Shown here: positions 8,001-14,926 of the stretch, piece after piece | Layout: each line of letters opens with the position of its first letter | Numbering within the stretch: position 1 is the first letter of the stretch | Origin: Citrobacter freundii ATCC 8090 = MTCC 1658 = NBRC 12681 | Lineage (GTDB): Bacteria; Pseudomonadota; Gammaproteobacteria; Enterobacterales; Enterobacteriaceae | Reading direction: 5' to 3' | NCBI RefSeq assembly: GCF_011064845.1 | Contig: NZ_CP049015.1 | Coordinates: 2,046,001 to 2,110,000, forward strand | DNA: 64,000 nucleotides | The notes under the pieces: generated by a model | What the model was told of the DNA's origin: nothing | Database searches by the model: none | Seen by the model: only the letters and a program-made list of their open reading frames with translations | Position numbers and translations under genes: made by a program

Positions 8001-8267
8001 ATGCGTAAAGCCCGTTTTACTGAGCATCAGATTATCGCTGTGATTAAGTCGGTTGAAACCGGACGAACTGTTAAAGATGTCTGCCGGGAGGCCGGTATTT
8101 CTGAAGCCACCTACTACAACTGGAAGTCCAGATACGGCGGCATGGAGGCTTCTGATATTAAAAAGATCAAAGATCTTGAGGACGAGAACCGACGTCTCAA
8201 ACAGATGTTTGCCGACCTGAGCCTTGAGAACCGGGCGCTGAAAGACGTTATCGAAAAAAAGCTTTAA
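8001..8267 (+). CDS. IS3-family transposase OrfA
   Basis: The 88-residue protein has an N-terminal helix-turn-helix (RFTEHQIIAVIKSVETGRTVKDVCREAGISEATYYNWKSRYGG) and a C-terminal leucine zipper (DLEDENRRLKQMFADLSLENRALKDVIEKKL). Wording such as GGMEASDIKKIKDLEDENRR is characteristic of the IS407-type branch. It ends just after an A7G run at 8254-8261, the likely programmed -1 frameshift site for making OrfAB. Confidence 0.93.
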   Translation: MRKARFTEHQIIAVIKSVETGRTVKDVCREAGISEATYYNWKSRYGGMEASDIKKIKDLEDENRRLKQMFADLSLENRALKDVIEKKL

Positions 8268-9112
8268 AACCAGCCTTTAAGCGTGAGCTGGTCACTCATC
8301 TGGTAACGACATTCGGACTCAGTATCCGTCAGGCCTGCCGGAGTCTGAACCTGAGCAGAACGGTTTACCATTACCGCCCGGATCCCACGCGTGACGAACC
8401 CGTTATTGTCGCGTTACAGGCAGTGGCAGAGCGATACCCACGATACGGTTTTCCAAAACTTTTCCAGGTGTTGCGGCGGCAGGGACACCCGTGGAATCAC
8501 AAAAGGATCCATCGTATTTATTGTCTGCTGAAGCTGAATTTTCGCCGAAAGGGCAAACAGCGGTTGCCGGTGCGTAATCCTTCGCCACTGGCCACGCCGG
8601 AAGCACTGAACCAGAGCTGGTCTGTTGATTTTATGCATGATGCCCTGGTCTGTGGCCGTCGTTTTCGCACGTTCAATGTCGTTGATGACTTTAACCGTGA
8701 GGCGTTGTCGATTGAAATCGATCTGAATCTGCCAGCTCTGCGCGTGGTCCGTGTACTCGACAGGATTGCGGCAAATCGCGGCTATCCGGTCATGCTACGT
8801 ATGGATAACGGTCCGGAATTTATCTCACTGGCACTGGCTGAATGGGCAGAGAAACATGCAGTAAAACTGGAGTTTATCCAGCCGGGTAAGCCGACGCAGA
8901 ACGCTTTTATTGAGCGCTTTAACCGAACATACCGTACAGAAATACTCGATTTTTATCTGTTCAGAACGCTGAATGAAGTGCGGGAAATCACGGAAAGATG
9001 GGTGTCAGAATATAACTGTGAACGCCCTCATGAATCACTGAACAATATGACGCCGGAGGAATATCGGCAACACAATCATTTGGCCGGGATCTCAAAAAAT
9101 GCATGGAACTAA
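8261..9112 (+). CDS. IS3-family transposase OrfB (DDE integrase domain, expressed by -1 frameshift)
   Basis: OrfB lies in the -1 frame relative to OrfA and can be read from the frameshift site at 8254-8261 (ALKPAFKRELVTH...). The rve-type catalytic core shows the first Asp in SVDFMHDAL, the second in RMDNGPEF and the Glu in NAFIERFNRTYR. The HTH_21 segment YPRYGFPKLFQVLRRQG precedes it. No internal stop is seen, so the transposase looks intact. An in-frame internal start gives a shorter product from 8423. Confidence 0.9.
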   Translation, partial: ALKPAFKRELVTHLVTTFGLSIRQACRSLNLSRTVYHYRPDPTRDEPVIVALQAVAERYPRYGFPKLFQVLRRQGHPWNHKRIHRIYCLLKLNFRRKGKQRLPVRNPSPLATPEALNQSWSVDFMHDALVCGRRFRTFNVVDDFNREALSIEIDLNLPALRVVRVLDRIAANRGYPVMLRMDNGPEFISLALAEWAEKHAVKLEFIQPGKPTQNAFIERFNRTYRTEILDFYLFRTLNEVREITERWVSEYNCERPHESLNNMTPEEYRQHNHLAGISKNAWN

Positions 9113-9130
9113 AACGGGTCTATTTACAGG

Positions 9131-9147
9131 TGGTTCCCGTTTTTTAT
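9131..9147 (+). repeat. Remnant of an icd terminator at the IS right end (att scar)
   Basis: TGGTTCCCGTTTTTTAT is identical to 3224-3240 downstream of icd. On its left the icd 3' copy is replaced by the IS. On its right the sequence continues as int-proximal attachment DNA. I read it as the left junction of a second integrated element. Confidence 0.6.
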
Positions 9148-9159
9148 GCCCTCGAAAAT

Positions 9160-9185
9160 TCTTCCCCAAAACTCTTCCCCAAAAC
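9160..9185 (+). repeat. Tandem CTTCCCCAAAAC repeats (putative integrase arm sites)
   Basis: TTCTTCCCCAAAAC and CTCTTCCCCAAAAC lie head-to-tail here. The 15-mer ACTCTTCCCCAAAAC recurs exactly at 14495-14509 and 16294-16308, just ahead of the two distal icd copies. The shared repeats tie the int remnant at 9196 to those right ends. Confidence 0.55.
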
Positions 9186-9195
9186 CTCCCTCGTT

Positions 9196-9342
9196 TTACC
9201 CTGTTTTCACTCCAACAACGACCCAGTCTTTTCCTCGATCGTCATTGTATTTATCAGTCATTTTTCTGGACTTGTGCCCCAGCAGTTTCTGAGTATCCAG
9301 ACCTTGTTCACGATATAGTCGCTCCGATAAAGAACGTTGTTC
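9196..9342 (-). pseudogene. Integrase remnant: last 48 codons of a second int gene
   Basis: The reverse strand encodes EQRSLSERLYREQGLDTQKL, then LGHKSRKMTDKYNDDRGKDW and VVVGVKTG, then a stop. This is the C-terminal catalytic part of an e14/21-type integrase, with Arg of the HxxR motif, the GHK His and the nucleophile Tyr retained. The reading breaks off just before the His of FHEQR. It differs from the intact integrase at 5382 (GHKSRKMTDKY against GHKTQQQTDRY), so it belongs to a different element. Confidence 0.85.
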
Positions 9343-9347
9343 AGCTG

Positions 9348-9470
9348 GCCAAATTCAGTGTGCCACTACAACGTAACGAGAGGGGCAGATACGCCAGTGG
9401 TGACCCTATAGATATTCCTTCCGACCAGTTCGTTTCCGTACGTGTGGATATGCTGGAACACAACATCTAG
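9348..9470 (+). pseudogene. Fragment of a phage-type gene, 3' part only
   Basis: Directly after the int break a rightward frame reads AKFSVPLQRNERGRYASGDP, then IDIPSDQFVSVRVDMLEHNI and a stop. Without a start codon of its own, it looks like the C-terminal remnant of a longer gene fused to the int remnant by deletion. After the stop the frame continues with another coding-like stretch (EKQKETPQSMEKLVAREEKN). I do not recognise the family. Confidence 0.4.
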
Positions 9471-9888
9471 CACGAGAAACAGAAGGAGACTCCGCAGTCG
9501 ATGGAAAAGTTGGTAGCCAGAGAGGAAAAGAACAAAAAATTACTCAGGATTGAAAGGATAATGATTACATGAATAATAAGCAGTGAACCGATAAAACAAT
9601 GACAGAAAGATTGACAGATTTTGAGTGAAAAGTGTGTTTAATCTCTTTTTTATCCTGTACTTTAGCGGAATTCGATACCTTAAGTGAACCAGATGTTGTT
9701 GAATGACAACACTAGTAACATTAAATTAAAATGTTGAATTAAGCTAATAGAATTATAATTTAAATATGCTTGTTTTCCAATGATAGTCGTTGTTCTGTAA
9801 ATTTCTACTTACAGAGGCTGAGATTACTTAGTAATGTCATGATTACATTGCATAACCATGACAAATTTATAGGTATAATCTTGTTATG
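9471..9888. other. AT-rich intergenic stretch, nothing recognised
   Basis: There are no convincing genes. The stretch contains several runs of A/T and short degenerate phage-like reading frames left of the acyltransferase gene. Confidence 0.5.
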
Positions 9889-10947
9889 TTACTGGTATCT
9901 TACTTTTAGAGATTTATGAGAAAGAGACTTTCCGATCTTCATGCTTGGTCTTTCAATAAAGATACAAGAAATAAAACCAACAACGATGCTTATTGATATA
10001 CAGAGAAATTGATTCATGTGTAATCCCAAGTTTGGCATGTAAAAATATACAACTTGTTGTATTAAGAAACCCCATAAGTAAACGCCATAAGAGATATCAT
10101 ATTTTATGTTTAATTTGCAGATAAAAGTCAGTGATGCCAAGTATAACATAGTAATACATATGGAAAAATAAAAAAGCATCAGCCTGGCAAGCTCATTTGA
10201 AATGAAGAAATATAGAGAAATCATGCCAAGTGGGAGATGAGGCGATACTCTTATTGTATCTTTATTAATTGCGAGTAATGCACCGAGAGCGAAACATGGA
10301 GCCATTAAAAAAATATCAGGGTTATCTGAATTAATAAATAAAATCTTATTCCACCCCATTAATGGAGTTACTATTATAAAAATACACAGTATAGATGATG
10401 TTTTTTTATTTCCAGATCCAAAAATCATAAAACATGAAAGCAAAAATAAGTAAGACGCAGCCTCATAATAAATTGTCCACAGGGAACCATTAACGGAATA
10501 TTTATATATGTTGTTTTCAAACACATCAGGTAATAAGAAAGCTATTTGAAGTAAAGCATTATCTTTAATGTAATGAATCGTTGCTTTATCAGAAAAATAA
10601 CTTGAAGGATCTAGTTTGGTGACGATTGGGCCGACAACAATTGCTGCGAATACGACAACAAAAATAAATGCAGGGTATATTCTAAAAAATCTTGATATTA
10701 AAAAATGCAGGGTGCTTTTATTTGTAATTAAACTATTTGTCACTAACAATCCACTTATAAAAAAGAATATTTTTACTGCAACCGAACCCATGTTTGTGAA
10801 TGGAAGAAGTGTTTCCAATGGGTCTTTTAATCCATTAGAATTAGAAAGGAGGTAGCTATGAGAAAATATAACCATAATTGCGCATAAAATGCGCAATAGA
10901 TCAAAGTTATTATTGTTCCTTTTCAAAACATCAGAAATAAATTTCAT
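9889..10947 (-). CDS. Acyltransferase-3 family membrane O-acetyltransferase (probable O-antigen modification)
   Basis: The protein is about 352 residues with ten or so hydrophobic segments. The family-specific start NNFDLLRILCAIMVIFSHSY carries the conserved Arg and the catalytic His (FSHS). The segment SRFFRIYPAFIF gives the R-x-x-R-I-x-P motif of acyltransferase 3, and NGSLWTIYYEAASY the conserved W-T/S-L-x-x-E-x-x-F/Y motif. Phage-borne members such as Oac of Sf6 acetylate O-antigen and change serotype. The ATG at 10947 is preferred over a TTG 11 codons upstream. The very low G+C content fits horizontal transfer. The substrate is not visible from sequence. Confidence 0.8.
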   Translation of the reverse strand: MKFISDVLKRNNNNFDLLRILCAIMVIFSHSYLLSNSNGLKDPLETLLPFTNMGSVAVKIFFFISGLLVTNSLITNKSTLHFLISRFFRIYPAFIFVVVFAAIVVGPIVTKLDPSSYFSDKATIHYIKDNALLQIAFLLPDVFENNIYKYSVNGSLWTIYYEAASYLFLLSCFMIFGSGNKKTSSILCIFIIVTPLMGWNKILFINSDNPDIFLMAPCFALGALLAINKDTIRVSPHLPLGMISLYFFISNELARLMLFYFSICITMLYLASLTFICKLNIKYDISYGVYLWGFLIQQVVYFYMPNLGLHMNQFLCISISIVVGFISCIFIERPSMKIGKSLSHKSLKVRYQ

Positions 10948-11363
10948 CTTATACCCATAAAAATTAAATTCAGAAAGCAATTATAGAGTAGATTGTAAAC
11001 TTAAAAAACTAGCTAGAATCATGGTATGGTAGCAGAGATAAGCAGTTACTTGTTCATAAATACAGAATTTTAGTATAAACCTTACGTTCCCCGTAGACCA
11101 GTCAGCAGTGTTTACTTAACTTCAGTGGCCTGACTGATGTCCACTATCATAAGAGGGCCACGAGGGGCAGATCTAGGGAGAATTGATTGAGAACACTTGA
11201 GGAACGGGGGAGATGTGTCGATTGATAAAAAGTGGTATGAACTATAAGCAGACAGCGAACATATACGATGTTGGGGCTTCAAGGCAGTGAAAGTAATTTC
11301 AAGCAGATGAATAATGACTTATCTACAGCACTTTTTGAAAATCATGTCATAACGGGCATAACT
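10948..11363. other. Intergenic stretch between acyltransferase and dinI-like gene
   Basis: No gene is supported. A short inverted repeat (CAGTCAGCAG and the GGCCTGACTG region near 11100-11135) is visible. The rest looks like degenerate prophage DNA. Confidence 0.4.
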
Positions 11364-11606
11364 TTATTCCCTGACTAACCAGAACTCCGCCTCTTCAAAC
11401 ATTTCCTGAACAGTACGGCTTATCTGTTCTTTCTCATGCTTGCTGGCGTCAGTGTTGATCGCCGGCAGTGTCATCATCGGTTTAACCCGAACATCAGCAT
11501 CGGGGAAGATCCGGTGAACCCTCTTGGTCAATTCGCCCAGAATGATATCTTTTGCACCGGGCAGACCATCAAAATTCCTTTTGTCATAAACGAGTTCCAC
11601 GAACAT
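11364..11606 (-). CDS. DinI/MsgA-like protein, copy 1
   Basis: The 80-residue protein MFVELVYDKRNFDGLPGAKD... aligns with DinI along its length: the N-terminal strand, the GAKDIILGELTKRVHRIFPDADVRVKP helix-strand and the acidic C-terminal helix ending EEAEFWLVRE. DinI family members bind and modulate RecA filaments. MsgA of Salmonella, a macrophage-survival gene downstream of icd, is the closest named relative I recall. It is divergent from a UmuD'-like operon across a shared LexA box. It is nearly identical to the gene at 15611, apart from the last residues. Confidence 0.88.
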   Translation of the reverse strand: MFVELVYDKRNFDGLPGAKDIILGELTKRVHRIFPDADVRVKPMMTLPAINTDASKHEKEQISRTVQEMFEEAEFWLVRE

Positions 11607-11621
11607 TGAATATTGCTCCTT

Positions 11622-11641
11622 TACTGGATGGATATACAGTA
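11622..11641. promoter_or_regulatory. LexA box between dinI-like and umuD'-like genes, copy 1
   Basis: TACTGGATGGATATACAGTA matches the LexA palindrome with one deviation in the left half (CTGG for CTGT), including the TA flanks. It sits 16 bp from the dinI-like start and can control both divergent units. Confidence 0.7.
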
Positions 11642-11680
11642 TTTATACTGTGTTTTTATCCGGTGTTCAAGAGGGGTTAA

Positions 11681-11923
11681 ATGATGCCACGACGTAGCGA
11701 TATTGAAATAGCCTGGTATGCTTCGATACAGCAAGAACCGAATGGCCGGAAGACTGTCACCACACAGCGATTTGTACAGGAACTGAGCAAGGTTAACTGG
11801 AACTGGACGATGAAGCAGGCCAACGAATGGATCGAGTGGTATGTGACAACATTCCGCGATGTATCAATGCTGGAAGGAGAGAACCGTACTTTTCAGTTGT
11901 TCAATCCAAACGGAGGACTGTAG
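11681..11923 (+). CDS. Small phage-type protein, first gene of the SOS module
   Basis: The 80-residue protein starts MMPRRSDIEIAWYASIQQEP and contains an aromatic-rich stretch (VNWNWTMKQANEWIEWYVTTF). I do not recognise its family. It is the first gene after the LexA box; its stop codon lies 2 bp before the start of the UmuD'-like gene, so they are probably co-transcribed. This gene is absent from the second copy of the module at 15.9 kb. Confidence 0.65.
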   Translation: MMPRRSDIEIAWYASIQQEPNGRKTVTTQRFVQELSKVNWNWTMKQANEWIEWYVTTFRDVSMLEGENRTFQLFNPNGGL

Positions 11924-11925
11924 CC

Positions 11926-12315
11926 ATGGGCTTCCCTTCACCTGCCAGTGATTACGTTGAAAAAAGGATTTCGCTTGATCAGCAGCTGATCAGCCAGCCA
12001 TCAGCGACTTACTTTATGCGCGCTTCGCGTTCACATTTCAGGGAAGGGATAATTCAGGGGGCGCTGCTTGTTGTGGATGCTTCGCTTTCAGCCTGTGATG
12101 GCTCACTGCTGATATGTGCGATAGACGGAGAATTCAGGATCAAGCGATACAGAGCTCACCCTCAGCCTCACCTGATAAATCTGGAAAACGGAAGAAGAGA
12201 GGCGCTGCCAGTGGATGATGATGCTTACAGTTCTGCACCCGCTATATTCGGGGTGATTACGTACATCATCAATGATGCCAGGAATGCGGAGTTTGATGAC
12301 TGCCCGGTGATGTGA
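11926..12315 (+). CDS. UmuD'-like protein (HumD type), starting at the UmuD cleavage point
   Basis: The 129-residue protein starts MGFPSPASDYVEKRISL. In E. coli UmuD, autocleavage occurs between Cys24 and Gly25 of C-GFPSPAADYV, so this gene encodes the processed form directly, like phage P1 HumD. The nucleophile region reads RASRSHFREG where UmuD has KASGDSMIDGG: Ser36 lines up with Ser60, but the preceding Gly-Asp is replaced by one Arg. Lys73 (DGEFRIKRY) lines up with Lys97. No umuC follows; a terminator and a tRNA fragment come next. UmuD' acts with UmuC in DNA polymerase V, so this orphan presumably partners a host UmuC. Confidence 0.87.
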   Translation: MGFPSPASDYVEKRISLDQQLISQPSATYFMRASRSHFREGIIQGALLVVDASLSACDGSLLICAIDGEFRIKRYRAHPQPHLINLENGRREALPVDDDAYSSAPAIFGVITYIINDARNAEFDDCPVM

Positions 12316-12405
12316 ATAGTTGAAACTTTACGGTAGAGTTGATGTTTTGTGTCGGGGTTTTTCCCCTATTATTCCCCGTAGCTTCCCCATTCAGAAAACA
12401 GGCAT

Positions 12406-12435
12406 AAAAAAACCAGCCGTAACAGGCTGGTTTTT
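12406..12435. terminator. Bidirectional terminator after the umuD'-like gene
   Basis: AACCAGCC and GGCTGGTT pair around a short loop and are flanked by A7 on the left and T5 on the right. Confidence 0.85.
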
Positions 12436-12445
12436 AGAGGATTTT

Positions 12446-12503
12446 TGGTCGCACGAGAGGATTTGAACCTCCGACCCCCGACACCCCATTACGGTGCGCA
12501 ACC
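12446..12503 (-). tRNA. 3' fragment of tRNA-Pro (GGG anticodon), not functional
   Basis: Read on the reverse strand, the sequence gives the second half of tRNA-Pro: the D-arm end GCGCACCGT, the anticodon loop ATGGGGTG, variable loop, and T-arm GGAGGTTCAAATCCTC. The acceptor end GTGCGACCA lacks one C compared with the GTGCCGACCA I recall. The 5' part (D-stem and acceptor strand) is missing. Such 3' halves are left by integrases that use tRNA genes as attachment sites. Confidence 0.75.
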
Positions 12504-12644
12504 ATTTCAATGGCAGCTATGTGCCAGGAGCGGACGTGGAGAACAACAGTCTTAGTTGGTCAACGAGGAGCAGGTTAGCGGTTGTTGTCAAAGCCAGGCT
12601 TGATAGGTTTAAATATTGCATTCACAATGGTAGGGATTCTACAC

Positions 12645-13046
12645 ATGAAAAAACAATTGTTACTGCTTATATTGCTCATCACTTCCCAATCGTGGGCAAA
12701 TCAACCCTCCCCAGGGGAGCAAGCTAAACAAATGGCTGAAGCAGCATGCCTATACCAATACAATGTCATCTACTCTCGCTTTACTTTGGGTTTTTCTGAG
12801 GAAAAAGCAATTCAGGAATCGTCTAAAATATTGACTAATTATTTGGAGAGTCATAAAGAAAATGCAGGGGATTTTTTTCTCTCCTCGATTCGTAGAAGCA
12901 CAATTGCACAATTACGGGAGTTAGAAGTAAATAAAGCGGCAGTTCAGCAACTAAGAACTCCCCCACCAGATTTTAAAGATAAGTTTTTATCCTCTTGTAA
13001 TGAAATGAAAAAAGAGCAATTGGAAGCTATGCATGTTTTTGGTTAA
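12645..13046 (+). CDS. Small periplasmic protein of unknown function
   Basis: The 133-residue protein has a clear signal peptide (MKKQLLLLILLITSQSWA, cleavage before NQPSPGE) and a helical mature part with two cysteines (EAACLYQYN, LSSCNEMKK). I do not recognise the family. The ATG at 12645 is chosen because it begins the signal peptide; upstream in-frame codons would only add unrelated residues. The gene is bracketed by a 14-bp direct repeat and followed 6 bp downstream by a CATA tetranucleotide array. It is probably cargo brought in with the tRNA-Pro-associated piece. Confidence 0.7.
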   Translation: MKKQLLLLILLITSQSWANQPSPGEQAKQMAEAACLYQYNVIYSRFTLGFSEEKAIQESSKILTNYLESHKENAGDFFLSSIRRSTIAQLRELEVNKAAVQQLRTPPPDFKDKFLSSCNEMKKEQLEAMHVFG

Positions 13047-13052
13047 ATTCAG

Positions 13053-13097
13053 CATACATACATACATACATACATACATACATACATACATACATAC
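13053..13097 (+). repeat. Tetranucleotide microsatellite (CATA)11
   Basis: CATA is repeated eleven times without interruption plus one base, starting 6 bp after a stop codon. Such arrays are prone to slipped-strand length change. It does not lie inside a gene I would accept, so its role, if any, would be in transcript stability or spacing. Confidence 0.95.
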
Positions 13098-13344
13098 TGA
13101 TGTGCTTATTTTTCGGCCATCGCATTTATTACTTTTGACCGTCGCTCGTAGCGGATCTCGCGGCGCTTCAGGCGGTCCGATTCGTGCCAGGAGCGGAAGT
13201 TTGCAACATGGTTTGTGCCCATTGAGTAGAGGAATTTCGCGCATATTTAAGCTGAATACTGGGCGTTACAAACACCCTCGCTGTGATTTTCTCAGATGAG
13301 GATATAAGTGGTTTAAATGCAAAATCCCTAGCCCTTGAATGTCA
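13098..13344. other. Intergenic stretch with fragments of a recurrent GC-rich element
   Basis: There is no gene. GTGCCAGGAGCGGA at 13187-13200 matches 12520-12533. The surrounding GC-rich stretch (GCGGATCTCGCGGCGC) differs from the AT-rich neighbours and looks like a transplanted intergenic repeat. Confidence 0.45.
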
Positions 13345-13890
13345 TTAACGATCTATTTGTAATAAAGAAGTGGTATATTCCTTAAAGCTTGAAATTATTT
13401 TATTAATTTCGATTTTTTCTATAGTTATATCTTCTATAACAGGGTGCTTTATATCTTGCCAAACGCGTCTCTCACCATGTGAGACTAATTCAGATACCTT
13501 ACCACCTAAGATTCTAACGAAATTTTTGTTCGAAACGGCAAAAAAACATGCTCCAGATTCTAAAATGATCGTGGGTGAAGCATTGAACTTACAAATTCCA
13601 TCAGGATATTCATCCTCTGACGTGGGCTGTGGGTAAGCCATTTTATACAGATATTCAAAAGCTTTATCCGTAGATGCATTAAATATTTCATCATCACATG
13701 GCATAGCTATAAGAGCATTTTCAGAATCAATAACATCATCATAATCAACGAATAAGGTCGATGTGCGGATATCATTAGGATACATACTCCCGTTCAAAAA
13801 GAAATAAAAAAAACCATTCTTTATAGAATCGCCCCACTGCGGAACGTATTCAATCCAGATTGCAAAGCGATAGGGATCACCAAAAATCAT
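13345..13890 (-). CDS. Imm42-type immunity protein, without a visible cognate toxin
   Basis: The 181-residue acidic soluble protein begins MIFGDPYRFAIWIEYVPQWG and continues with FYFFLNGSMYPNDIRTSTL, the opening pattern I associate with Imm42 immunity proteins of contact-dependent and type VI toxin systems. Such proteins bind and block one specific toxin. No Rhs, CdiA, VgrG or toxin-like gene is present within the window. The gene has low G+C and lies between an unknown small gene and other cargo. An orphan immunity role (protection from neighbouring strains) is inferred. Confidence 0.6.
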   Translation of the reverse strand: MIFGDPYRFAIWIEYVPQWGDSIKNGFFYFFLNGSMYPNDIRTSTLFVDYDDVIDSENALIAMPCDDEIFNASTDKAFEYLYKMAYPQPTSEDEYPDGICKFNASPTIILESGACFFAVSNKNFVRILGGKVSELVSHGERRVWQDIKHPVIEDITIEKIEINKIISSFKEYTTSLLQIDR

Positions 13891-13953
13891 AATATTCCTT
13901 TACCGAATAGTTGATCGATTTAGAGAAGTTCTGTTCGAAGCACATCAATGCTC

Positions 13954-14184
13954 TTAAGAATTTATGGTCTTTTTATATAGTAACCACTCATCCCAGGCAT
14001 TTTTCGCATCAATATCGGGATAGCCTCGGCTTTCGATCATGTCCTTGGCAATCTCAGCAGGTAACTCAATAGCAGTAGCATCATCACGGATTGACTCAAC
14101 ATCCTCTCGTGTCAATTCTCGTCCTAAGTCCTTCTCTTTGGCTTCAAGCAGCACAACAAGGGCAGGAATAAACACAATAGCCAT
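13954..14184 (-). CDS. Small conserved-looking acidic protein
   Basis: The 76-residue protein starts MAIVFIPALVVLLEAKEKDL and ends with RGYPDIDAKNAWDEWLLYKK. I recall similar small proteins with the MAIVFIPALVVLL start and RGYxDIDxxNxWxEW end, often near immunity genes, but cannot name the family. A GGAG sequence precedes the chosen ATG. It is on the same strand as and upstream of the Imm42-like gene, so the two may be co-transcribed. Confidence 0.6.
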   Translation of the reverse strand: MAIVFIPALVVLLEAKEKDLGRELTREDVESIRDDATAIELPAEIAKDMIESRGYPDIDAKNAWDEWLLYKKTINS

Positions 14185-14311
14185 GATTTGCAATACTCCG
14201 TAAATGATTAAATTTAATTCATTTTGGCATAGATATCATGTCAATACATACCTTATAGCCACTGCATAACTGGAAAAATTTTATGTTTGAGTTCGTTCGT
14301 GAGGTGTAAAC

Positions 14312-14335
14312 GTCCGCTCCTCGCTCATAGCGGAC
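14312..14335. repeat. Palindromic element GTCCGCT...AGCGGAC
   Basis: A 7-bp inverted repeat lies around a 10-base loop. Related GC-rich fragments lie at 12520 and 13187 and a degenerate one near 16167-16195. The 14.3 and 16.2 kb copies occupy the same place relative to the following icd 3' copy. Confidence 0.5.
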
Positions 14336-14626
14336 ATTCGCACCTGTAAATTCTTCACCATTGAGATGGTCCATTAGTTATAACCTTTTGAATATTAATG
14401 GGTGACAACATTAAGTTATTGGCGAAAAGATGATGTAACGTATTGATAAAGCATGATAAAACGCATGATTTAAAATCCCTTGTGGTATGCAAATACTCTT
14501 CCCCAAAACCAAAATCAAAGTACAGATAATCAATGAGTTGTATAAGGTAGTTATTGACTGTTTTTGAAAGTAGAAAGCATGATAATTTCAATTTTATCAA
14601 ATGGTTGCTATGATTTTAGCAATGTA
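14336..14626. other. Right-end DNA of an integrated element (attR arm)
   Basis: This non-coding stretch is homologous in patches to 16176-16424. Shared blocks include ACTCTTCCCCAAAAC (14495-14509), CAGATAATCAATGAGTT and TTATCAAATGGTTGCTATGA. It is the element side of the att site. Confidence 0.6.
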
Positions 14627-14842
14627 ATGCTGCGCCACATGGGGTGGACTGAAGCGGCTGACCTGATTGTTAAAGGTATGGAAGGCGCGATCAACGCGAA
14701 AACCGTAACCTATGACTTCGAACGTCTGATGGATGGCGCTAAACTGCTGAAATGTTCAGAGTTTGGTGACGCGATTATCGAAAATATGTAATCCACATTC
14801 TGGGTTGTATGAGAACGGGAGCCGATTGGTTCCCGTTTTTTT
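14627..14842 (+). repeat. icd 3' end duplication, copy 2 (attR-type)
   Basis: The last ~55 icd codons ([13 protein letters not shown] ... FGDAIIENM), stop codon and terminator are repeated with synonymous differences. A short reading frame runs through it, but it is only an icd tail without the enzyme body and is not a gene. Confidence 0.88.
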
Positions 14843-14926
14843 GTGCCTGATAAATTCTTTCCCTGTCTTTTTATCCGCCCAGTACCAGGGGGGATCAGGG
14901 CTTGTTGTGGTCTATTTCTGTTTGGT

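Larger units (their letters stand above)
7921..9130 (+). mobile_element. IS3-family insertion sequence (probably IS407 group), complete
   Basis: The element is about 1.2 kb with overlapping orfA and orfB. Imperfect terminal inverted repeats are visible: the left end reads CTGTAAGTAGCCCG and the reverse complement of the right end reads CTGTAAATAGACCCG. The right end abuts TGGTTCCCGTTTTTTAT (9131-9147), identical to the icd terminator. The IS therefore sits exactly at what was an att junction, and the icd copy expected there is missing. The exact ends are approximate. Confidence 0.8.
12316..12644. other. Non-coding junction region
   Basis: It contains the terminator and the tRNA-Pro 3' fragment, then about 140 bp without features except GTGCCAGGAGCGGA (12520-12533), which recurs at 13187-13200 on the other side of the next gene. 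Confidence 0.5.

Noticed and set aside
11641..11662. Second LexA box (CTGT-N8-CCGG) beside the first
   Set aside because: Only the left half matches; the right half CCGG is far from ACAG.
12987..13299. Frames on both strands running through the CATA array (Thr/Ile/His or Val/Cys/Met/Tyr repeats)
   Set aside because: A 4-bp repeat naturally gives long open frames in all phases; flanking codons show no protein-like composition and no start signals.
14564..14791. Short reading frame ending FGDAIIENM, looks like a small gene
   Set aside because: From its fourth line of codons onward it is simply the duplicated 3' tail of icd; it lacks the enzyme body and any ribosome-binding site.
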